A DNA stretch of 64,000 bases from a bacterium (GTDB lineage: Bacteria; ARS69), in the NCBI GenBank assembly GCA_025774805.1, contig JALGZR010000003.1, forward strand, positions 21,563 to 85,562, given 5' to 3'. Every line of letters begins with the position of its first letter. Positions within the stretch are counted from its first letter, which is position 1. The position numbers and the translations under genes were made by a program. The notes below the pieces were generated by a model. That model was not told the DNA's origin. It saw only the letters and a list, made by a program, of their open reading frames with translations, and made no database searches. Shown one piece after another: positions 29,583-38,300 of this stretch.

Positions 29583-31106
29583 TCAGTCGTCGCCTCTCCC
29601 GGAGGCTCCCGCAGACCCCGAGGAACCGAGCCACGACCGCAGCTGCTGGGCGGCGAGGTCCCGGCCGCCGATGCCGAAGGCGATCGCGGCGGCCACGGCG
29701 ATGGCGCCGAGGAGCAGACCGAAGGCGAGGTTGATGATGTCGTTCGCCAGACCCATCCGCCGCAGGCCGATCGCGGCGGAGAAGAGGACGATCGCCAGCC
29801 AGGCGGCCCGGGAGAGGAGGATCGACTGGTCCGATCCCGCGCTCCGCAGCGCCGAGGAAGCCAGGTTGGCGAGCCAGAAGCCGAGGGCGAAGATCAGGAG
29901 GCCGGTGAGGATTCGAGTGGCGAACGCGAGGAACTGGCCGGCGAACTCCGTCAGCATGTCGAAGCCCAGCAGACTCGAGGCCTCGATCGTGGCGAAGAGC
30001 ATCACGCCCCAGAGAACGATCGTGCCGGCGATCACGGACGGCGTGCGGCTCTCCGGCCGCGCCTCGCCTGTCTGCTTCGAGAGTCCCATCCGGACGAGGA
30101 TTGCGTCGAACCCGGCGGCGTGGAGAAGGTTGACCAGGAATCCCGCGAGGATCTTCCCGATGACGAAGGCGATGATGAGGACCACACCGGCGCCGAGGAT
30201 CATGGGCACCGCGTCGAACGCGGTGTAGAGCATTTCGGTGGCGGGACCCGTGATCGCGTCGATCTCGAGCGCGTTCAGGGCGGAGATCAGAACGGGCACC
30301 AGGATGAGCACGTAGACGGCGAGTCCGAGAATCCCCGAGATCGAGTGGCGGCTCTCGCTGCCGGCGATCCCGATCCGGTCCCCGAGGCGATCCACACCGG
30401 CCGCCGCCAGCAGATTCGTGACGATGCGGCGCACGATGCCGGCGACGAACCACCCGACGAACCCGATGAGTGCGCCGGCCAAGAGCTTGGGCAGGTAACC
30501 GATCACGTCGTCGAACATGTTCTGGACCGGGCGCAGAAGCCCCTCGAGCTCGAGCGCGCCGAGGATGGCGGGAAGGAAGAGGAGGAAGACGAACCAGTAG
30601 ACTGCCTCCCCAACCGACTTCGCGAGGGGCACGCGCTGGTCCGGCCCGGGGTCCCCGGAGATGCGCTCGTCGATCCGAGCCGCCGACAGCGCGCCGCTCA
30701 CGATCCGGCGCAGGATCGTCGCCGCCACCCAGGCGACGAGGGTGAGCACGACGGCCCCGATGATCTTCGGGAGGAACTCGAAGATCTGAAGGAGAAGACC
30801 GTTCAAGGGCGCGGTGGCCAGATTCAGGTTCAGCGCCTGAAACACGGCGATGACCACGAACAGCATGATGATGTAGAACAAGGCCCGGGAGATCCAACCC
30901 CCCACGTCGACGGCCGAGTCCCGCTCCCGCCCGGTCGCCAGCCGGGCGAGCCGATCGTCAAGCGTGGTGCGCCGGAGCGCGCTACGCACGCCCTTCGCGA
31001 TGAGGGTGGCCACGAGCCATCCCACGACGAGGATCCCGAGGGCGGCCAGCAGGTTGGGCAGGGTTCCTCCGAGCTCCGCCTTCAATTGTTCCCACATCTC
31101 CAGCAT
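29583..31106 (-). CDS. MscS-like 'conserved TM helix' repeat membrane protein
   Basis: Repeated LPNLLAALGILVVGWLVATLIAKGVRSALRR / FLPKIIGAVVLTLVAWVAATILRRIV / YLPKLLAGALIGFVGWFVAGIVRRIVTNLL. Confidence 0.8.
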   Translation of the reverse strand: MLEMWEQLKAELGGTLPNLLAALGILVVGWLVATLIAKGVRSALRRTTLDDRLARLATGRERDSAVDVGGWISRALFYIIMLFVVIAVFQALNLNLATAPLNGLLLQIFEFLPKIIGAVVLTLVAWVAATILRRIVSGALSAARIDERISGDPGPDQRVPLAKSVGEAVYWFVFLLFLPAILGALELEGLLRPVQNMFDDVIGYLPKLLAGALIGFVGWFVAGIVRRIVTNLLAAAGVDRLGDRIGIAGSESRHSISGILGLAVYVLILVPVLISALNALEIDAITGPATEMLYTAFDAVPMILGAGVVLIIAFVIGKILAGFLVNLLHAAGFDAILVRMGLSKQTGEARPESRTPSVIAGTIVLWGVMLFATIEASSLLGFDMLTEFAGQFLAFATRILTGLLIFALGFWLANLASSALRSAGSDQSILLSRAAWLAIVLFSAAIGLRRMGLANDIINLAFGLLLGAIAVAAAIAFGIGGRDLAAQQLRSWLGSSGSAGASGRGDD

Positions 31107-31700
31107 GACGATCCCTCCCGGATGGGGTGAGGTTCCACGACCGAGGCCTGTCTCACTCCCCCGACCACCGGCGAGGGCAAGAAGTCACACGGGTTCGCCT
31201 TCCCCGCCCCGTGACCGCTGGGGTCGTGCCGCCGGCGCCGTTCCCGGGCGCGAAGCGTCTTCCCGCGCCGACGCCGGTTTCCCTTGGACCGGGAGTATAC
31301 GCGGATCGAATAGGAGGGACACCCCGGATTGGATGCAACGCCGCCCCGGGGTCCGGCCCGCCTCGCCCGCCGGTCCCTCTCCAACCTCTTGGAGGGCAGC
31401 CGGTTCGGCACTTCTCCACCGACGCGGACGGGTCGCCGGACCCGCCCGCGACGACGGCCGACCTCGGCCGTTCACCCCCTTCTAAAGCAGGCCGCAAGCC
31501 CCACCGAAATCGAGGATTAGGAGGTTCGCGCCCGAAGCTCGCGCACGCCCGAATCGCCTCTTCCGAGGAGGCGTCGTCGCGGCGTGCCCGATCGTACGGG
31601 CCGAGGTGCGGCGGCACCACTTCGCCTCGGTCGCGCGGCGTGGGCGGCCGGATCGCATTTCCTGAGCGCGACACCAGAGTCGCGGTGAGAAAGCTACGGT

Positions 31701-33857
31701 ATGGAAGATCCCCGCATTCTCGTCGTTGATGACGAGATCACTCTGTGCGTCTTCATTCAGGAGATCCTCGAAGAGAACGGCTGCCGGGTCGAAACCGCGA
31801 ACTCCGCCGAAGAGGGGCTCGAGCTGCTCGACCGGAACCGTTTCGACGTGGCCCTCCTCGACATCGTCCTCCCGAACATGAACGGTCTGCGCATGCTGGC
31901 CGAGATCAAGAAGCGCTCTCCGGAGACGGAAGTGCTGATGATGACGAGCCATACGTCGGTGGAGACCGTGCTCGAGGCCATAAAGCACGGAGCCTACGAC
32001 TACCTGCAGAAGCCCTTCGAAGAGATCGAAGAGGTTTGGATCAACGTGAAGCGGGCTCTCGAGAAGACGGAGCTCGCGGAGAGCAACAAGAGACTCCTCG
32101 AGGAGAAGGACGAGAGGAACCGGGCCCTCTCGGCCGCGGTGATGAGGCTCACGTCGTTCATCGACGCGGGCCGGGCCATGAGTGACTTCCAATCCCTGCC
32201 GCAGCTGCTGGACTTCTTCACCGGACTCGTGGCCAACGAGCTCGGCGTCGACCGTGCCTCCCTCATGCTCCTCGACGAAAGCTCCCAGGAGCTCAGGATC
32301 GTCGCGCACCGGGGGATCGAGGGGATCGATCCCGCTACGGTTCGCGTCCCCGTCGGGCAGGGGATCGCCGGAACGGTCGCGAAGACGGGTCGGCACATTC
32401 TCGTGACGGATGCGGACCCACCGCAGGGGACCAGCCCCGACGGATTGCCGAACCTGTCCAGCTCCTTCATCTCCGCACCGATCGTGCTGTCGATCCCCAT
32501 CAAGTCACGGACCGAGGTGCTCGGGGTGATCAACGTCACGAACCGCCGCAGCTCCATCCCCTTCTCGGACGAAGACCTCGACTATCTGACCGGCATGACC
32601 GGTCAGCTCGCCGTTGCCGTCGAGCGGGCGAAGCACCTGCAGGACCTGCAAGAGGCCTACGAGTCTCTCAAAGCGACCCAGTACCAGCTGATTCTGTCCG
32701 AGCGTCTCAAGGCGGTCGGACAGATGGCGACCGGGGTCGCCCACGATTTCAACAACGACCTCAGTGTGATTCTGGGCAAGACCCAAATGGCCCTGCAGCG
32801 CCTGCAGAGCTCGGACCGGGCGGCTGTGGAGAAGGTCCGGGAGGATCTCGAGACGATCCGGAAGATCTCCATGCGGGGCGCGGAGATGATCAAGCGCGTC
32901 CAAAACTACACGCGGATCCGAAGGGACCGACCGCACAAGGGGGTCAATCTCAACACCGTCGTACGCGAGTCGGTGGAGATGTCCCGTCCGCGGTGGCGAG
33001 ACGGTGCCGAGGCACGCGGTGTCAACATCGATCTCCGGTGCGAGTTCCGGAAGATCCCGCTCGTGGACGGCAACTTCCACGAGCTCACCCAGGTAGTGAG
33101 CAATCTCACCTTCAACGCCATCGAGGCGATGCCGGACGGAGGTTGTCTGACGTTCCGGACGTTTTCGGAGGAGGGCGACGTCGTCCTCGAGATCGAGGAC
33201 ACCGGCGTGGGAATGGACGAGACGACGAAGGAAAACCTCTTCCAACCGTTCCTGACGAACAAGGAGACCGGCAACGGGTTGGGGACGAGCATCGTCTACG
33301 GAATCGTGACCCGTCACAAGGGGAAGATCGAGGTCGAGACCGAACTCGGACGGGGCACAACCTTCCGCATCCGACTGCCCGTGGCCGAGACCCTCTCCCC
33401 CCGGGCCACGGCGGCGCCGGCCGTCGAGCGGTCGCCCGAGCGGTCGCCCGAGCGGTCGCCCGAGTGGTCGCCCGAGGGCTCCCGTCCCGCGAGGATTCTG
33501 CTCGTCGAGGACGAGAAGCTGGTGCGGGAGACCCTCGCCGAGATGCTCGATGCGGATGGTCACACGGTGAAGGACTTCGCCGAGGGTCGGGAGGCGGTGT
33601 CCGGACTGCAGAGGAATACATTCGACCTGGTGATCACCGATCTGAATATGCCCGAGATGTCGGGCCTCGATGTGGCCCGGGCCGTGAGAAGCGTGGACCC
33701 CGACGTCCCGATCGTCCTTCTCAGCGGATGGGCCGTGCAAATGGAAGAGGAGCGACTCCGCGAATCGGGGATCGAACTCATGCTGACGAAGCCGTGCTCG
33801 TTCGAAACGCTCTCCAGCACGGTTCGGCGGGCCATTCGGCCTCGCGCCGGAGTCTGA
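31701..33857 (+). CDS. Hybrid signalling protein REC-GAF-HisKA/HATPase-REC
   Basis: N-terminal RILVVDDEITLCVFIQEIL...LLDIVLPNMNG; GAF; GQMATGVAHDFNNDLSVILGKTQ, NLTFNAIEAMPDGG, GVGMDETTKENLFQPFLTNKETGNGLGTSIVYGIV; C-terminal RILLVEDEKLVRETLAEML...ITDLNMPEMSG. Confidence 0.93.
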   Translation: MEDPRILVVDDEITLCVFIQEILEENGCRVETANSAEEGLELLDRNRFDVALLDIVLPNMNGLRMLAEIKKRSPETEVLMMTSHTSVETVLEAIKHGAYDYLQKPFEEIEEVWINVKRALEKTELAESNKRLLEEKDERNRALSAAVMRLTSFIDAGRAMSDFQSLPQLLDFFTGLVANELGVDRASLMLLDESSQELRIVAHRGIEGIDPATVRVPVGQGIAGTVAKTGRHILVTDADPPQGTSPDGLPNLSSSFISAPIVLSIPIKSRTEVLGVINVTNRRSSIPFSDEDLDYLTGMTGQLAVAVERAKHLQDLQEAYESLKATQYQLILSERLKAVGQMATGVAHDFNNDLSVILGKTQMALQRLQSSDRAAVEKVREDLETIRKISMRGAEMIKRVQNYTRIRRDRPHKGVNLNTVVRESVEMSRPRWRDGAEARGVNIDLRCEFRKIPLVDGNFHELTQVVSNLTFNAIEAMPDGGCLTFRTFSEEGDVVLEIEDTGVGMDETTKENLFQPFLTNKETGNGLGTSIVYGIVTRHKGKIEVETELGRGTTFRIRLPVAETLSPRATAAPAVERSPERSPERSPEWSPEGSRPARILLVEDEKLVRETLAEMLDADGHTVKDFAEGREAVSGLQRNTFDLVITDLNMPEMSGLDVARAVRSVDPDVPIVLLSGWAVQMEEERLRESGIELMLTKPCSFETLSSTVRRAIRPRAGV
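33429..33476 (+). repeat. 4 x 12-bp in-frame tandem repeat (cggtcgcccgag) in linker
   Basis: Three identical copies plus one with c->t; encodes RSPE-RSPE-RSPE-WSPE. Confidence 0.9.
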
Positions 33858-34016
33858 CGCCATGAGAGATGGCGAGGAGGTGTCATCCGCCAGGAGATCA
33901 CGCACGGCCCGGCCGATCGATGAAAGGCTTTCCGCAAGAACCCGCCCCGCCGTGAGGCGGCGCTCCGCGAACGACGCCACAACCACCGCTCATCCGAGTG
34001 AAGGAGGAAAACTGTA

Positions 34017-34592
34017 GTGAGAGTGAAACTCGCTCACCCGGAGTCCTGGATCCCGCTGGGGATGGCGCTGCTCATCGGCGCCGGAGGGCTCTCCCCCGGA
34101 TCGGCGTACGCCGCCGACAACACCGCGACCGGTGACATCGCCGGTGTGGGCGCCGACCTCACGGACTCGAACATCTTCACGGTGAATCTGAGTACGTTGG
34201 CGCTGGTGAAGACCGCATTTCTGACCGACGGGACTCAGCTCACCTCCGGCGATGCGGTGCCCTCCGGCACGCTCGTCCGCTTCATGATCTACATCGACAA
34301 CCCGACGGCCGTGGACGTCAGCGACGTCAACGTGCAGGACGTCCTGGATCCGACGTTCACCTACCAGGCCGGCACGATCAAGGTGGACAACTCACAGGCG
34401 ACCGGGGCGACCGAGGCGGCGATCTACGCGGCCGTGAACGCGACCGGAGCCCTGGACGACGCCGTCGATCTCGTCGACGTGGCCGGAATCACCGGCGCGA
34501 CGGTCAGTGCCGGCAGCAGTGCGGGCAACCAGCAGCTCGACATTCTCGCCAGCCGTGTGTGGGCGATGCTGATCGAGGTGCGCGTCCAGTAG
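34017..34592 (+). CDS. Secreted surface protein, DUF11-like
   Basis: Signal peptide; TLALVKTAFLTDGTQLTSGDAVPSGTLVRFMIYIDNPTAVDVSDVNVQDVLDPTFTYQAGT; RBS gaaggagg. Confidence 0.7.
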   Translation: MRVKLAHPESWIPLGMALLIGAGGLSPGSAYAADNTATGDIAGVGADLTDSNIFTVNLSTLALVKTAFLTDGTQLTSGDAVPSGTLVRFMIYIDNPTAVDVSDVNVQDVLDPTFTYQAGTIKVDNSQATGATEAAIYAAVNATGALDDAVDLVDVAGITGATVSAGSSAGNQQLDILASRVWAMLIEVRVQ

Positions 34593-34694
34593 CGATCGAT
34601 TCGCGAATCGAGCGATCGGTCGGAGGGCGAGATCGTCTCGCCACGTGACTCGAGCGCTCGTGGGTACGCAGAGTACGGGACGGCGCGGGAGACG

Positions 34695-35300
34695 ATGAAC
34701 CTTCGTCATTGCGTTCTGATCGTCCCGATCCTCTTGTTCGGATCGCTGATCGCATGGACGCCACCTCCCGCCGGTGCCGCGACGAACGCGGCCGTGGGCG
34801 GAATCGGTGGCGTCAACAACGGCACGATCCAGAACGGGGACGGGACCGGACCTGCTCAGTTCACGGTCGATTCGGTGGATCTCGCACTGGTGAAACAGGC
34901 GCGTGATCTGAACGGTGTCGTGTTGCCACCCGGCGCCGGCGTGAGACCGGGTCAGCAGATCTACTTCGTCCTCTACGTCGACAACCCGACCGTCTACCCG
35001 TCCGACGACCTCCGCATCTCGGACGTCCTCAACGAGGCCCAGTTCACCTACGTCCCCGGAACTCTGGAGACGACCCAGGTCACCGACGGTTCGCCGGATG
35101 CGACGATCTGGGCGGGAACTTGGACTCCGCTGACGGACTCCATCGGCATTCCCGACGACACCGCATCGTTCATCGACACGGTGGCGCCGACCGGGCCGAA
35201 TCTCCTCAGCATCGGCGCGGTGCCCGGGCAGTCCAACATGGTTGTGACGTTGCCCGGCAGTACCCTCGTTGCCTTCCGCTTCCTGGTCACGGTGAACTGA
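34695..35300 (+). CDS. Secreted surface protein, DUF11-like, paralogue of preceding CDS
   Basis: VDLALVKQARDLNGVVLPPGAGVRPGQQIYFVLYVDNPTVYPSDDLRISDVLNEAQFTYVPGTLE. Confidence 0.7.
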   Translation: MNLRHCVLIVPILLFGSLIAWTPPPAGAATNAAVGGIGGVNNGTIQNGDGTGPAQFTVDSVDLALVKQARDLNGVVLPPGAGVRPGQQIYFVLYVDNPTVYPSDDLRISDVLNEAQFTYVPGTLETTQVTDGSPDATIWAGTWTPLTDSIGIPDDTASFIDTVAPTGPNLLSIGAVPGQSNMVVTLPGSTLVAFRFLVTVN

Positions 35301-38300
35301 TGAGAACACGTCGGAACACACGGGCCGCGAGGATGCGGATACTCGGCCGGAGCGGGGTCATCGTTCTGCTCTGGCTCATCGCGGCGGCGGGGACTTCCGA
35401 TCCCGCGCACGCGCAAAATCTCCAGAACGCCGCCACCGGAAGCCTGGGAGGGCACGCACTCGATCCCACCCGGGCGATCGTCACGCTGACCCGCGTGGGA
35501 ACCGTTGCCACCTCCGCCGCGGCGGAGATCAACCCCGGGGTCGTCCTCGCGGACGGTCCTGCATCCCTGACCTATGATCTCCTGCCGTCCATCGGATCGG
35601 AAGATGTGGGCCTGACCCAGCTGTCGATCACGATTCCGGCCGGCTTCACCAACGCCACCGTGACCGATGTGATCGTGGGCGGCACGCCCCTGATCGCGGA
35701 ATGCCCGGTTCCGGGACCGGGCGGCTACTGCGCCCAGGTCGTGGACTCCTTGCTGACCGTGGACCTCGGATCGGGAATCACGACGAACCTGACGAACATC
35801 CGGGTGGAGATCGACGCCCGTGCGCCCTCCGTGGCCGGCTCGGGCCGCTTCTCCTCGGTCCTCGCCAACGGAGACCTCACGTTGGCGGCCACGCCGGGAG
35901 ATGCGGACGGCGTCGCCGACAACACGAACAACGTCGTGGTCGAGGTCGTCGAGTCCCAGGGGATCGTCCTGGAGCTCGACCATCTCGCCCGGAAATCCAC
36001 CGCGCTCGTCGGCGAGATCGTTCCCTACACCGTGGCCATCCGGAACACGGTGGCCTCCGACGTGGACTCCGTGAACATCGAAGTCCGGATTCCGCCCGGG
36101 TTCAAGTACGTCGACGAGAGCGCCCGGCTCAATGGAGGCGCGGCCGCGGCCACGGTCGACGCGGACGGGTTGCGCGTCCCGATCGGAGACGTTCCTGCCC
36201 TCACCGATGACAACGGCAACGGAACCGCGGACCCGGGCGAGGCCGGTCACCGGTCGTTGACGTACCAGCTCGTCATCGGCGCCGGAGCGCACCCCGGAAT
36301 CTACGTGGGCCGGGCGATCGCCAGGGACTACTGCGACGTCTGCGTCATTTCCAACGAGGCGGAAGCGGGCGTCGAGGTCGCCGTCGATCCCGACTTCGAC
36401 CTGGGAACGATCATCGGAAAGGTCTTCCACGATCGGAACGACGACGGATGGCAGGATCCCGGCGAGGACGGTGTCGCCGGGGCGGTGGTTGCGTTGGACG
36501 ACGGGTCCTACGCGATCACCGACGAGCACGGCCGATACCATTTCCCCGTTGTCGAGCCCGGCCATCGACTCCTGAAGATCGACCACGGGCGCACTGCCGG
36601 AGTGAGCGAGTCCACGACCGATGAGAGCCTGATCATCCGGGTCACCCCGGGACTTCTCGCGAAGGCGAACTTTGGAATCCACATCCGACGCGAGACCGAA
36701 TCGATCGGGAAGGCCGAGACCGAGGGAGTGGCGATCGTGCGCGAGACTGGCGACAACGCGATCGAGGTCTACGGCAACGCACGCATGCCGTCCCTCGTGA
36801 TCAACGGGAGAGCGGTTCCGCTTCCCTCGAGTGAAGTCCTGATGCGTCAGGGGGACCGGGAAGACGTCCTGGAGATCAACGGCTCCGAGCTCGAAGAGCC
36901 CGTGAGGTTCGAGCTCACCCTGGACTCCCGGGAAGAGACCGACCGCTGGACCCTGAGGATCCACGGATCGACGGGCGAGGTGATGCGCACGATGGAGGGG
37001 GACGGTCCGCTCCCGAAAGCCCTCTCTTGGGACGGCAGGGCGGACGACGGGTATCTGCCGAGGCCGGGCGACATCGGAACGTACCAGCTCCACGTCGAGT
37101 TCGCGGACGGCACGCGGATCACGAGCCCCCGCCGGTTCTTCGGAGTCGACCGGACGTCGGTGATCTCCTTCCGCCTCACCGGGGACGCATTCGAGTCGAA
37201 CCGCACGCAGCTCAGCCGGGCGGCCATGACTTCGTTGACGGAGGCGGCTCCGATCCTCCGGGAGCACCCGGACGAGAGGATCGTGATCGAGGGACACACG
37301 GACAACGTGGGATCACGCGAGCACAACTTGGAGCTCTCGTACGGACGGGCCAAGGCCGCATACGACTTTCTCACGGGGGAAATGGGACTCCCCACCGATC
37401 AGTTCGTCATCCGCGGTCGGGGACCGGATCGCCCGGTCGCCTCCAATGAGCTTCCGGACGGACGAGCGCTCAACCGGCGCGTCGAGATCAAGGCCGAGCT
37501 CGCCGAGGTCGAGAACGCGCAGGTGCGCGACCAGTTCCGCACCGAGGCCCGCGTCGAAATCAACGACAGTCCCATCGAGATCGGATCCCTCGGTCGGTTC
37601 ACCGCCCGGATCGACGACATCTCGGTGCGAGAGCTCACGGTCGTCATGTCCGATTCCCGAGGACAATCCGTCGAGACGAGGATTCCGATCCCCCACTTCG
37701 AGATCCTGGAGCCCGCGGGGATTCGCATGCTGCCGCAGGACGCGGTCGACACTTCCTGGATCCGACAGGCGTCGACCGGAGAGGCCGAGCCCGGGCCGAG
37801 TCCCATCGCCCTCATGACGGGCCTGGCGGGAAGGACCGATCCCGGGAACGTAGTGGAGATCGACGGCGTCGAGGTGCCCCTTTCGGAGGACGGATCCATC
37901 GAAACCGTCTTCCCGCTGACCGGTCTTAGGAACACGTTCACGATCCAGATCCGCAACGCGGAGGGTTATTCCCGGATCGTCGATCTGATCGTCGATGTCA
38001 CGACCGAGGACGAGTTCGGAGAGAAGTGGATCCACAGCGACGCCATCCCCGATCTCGAGATCGACCTGCCGCCAGCCGGCGAGCCGTTGCGCTCGGCCCA
38101 ACTCCTCTTGACCGGATCCACCGACCCCTCGAACCGCGTCAAGGCGAACGGACAGACGATCGCGGTCGATGAGCAGGGACGGCTCCAGGGAACCGTCGAC
38201 CTGCCGCACGGCAAGAGCAGACTGCTCGTCGAGGTCACGGATCCGCGGGGTCGAACGGGCACCGTCGAGCGGGAGGTAGAAGTGCTCGAGACCGAGATCT

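Noticed and set aside
33861-33877. CGCCAT-gagag-ATGGCG hairpin after the hybrid kinase gene
   Set aside because: Stem short and no T-tract, so not called as terminator
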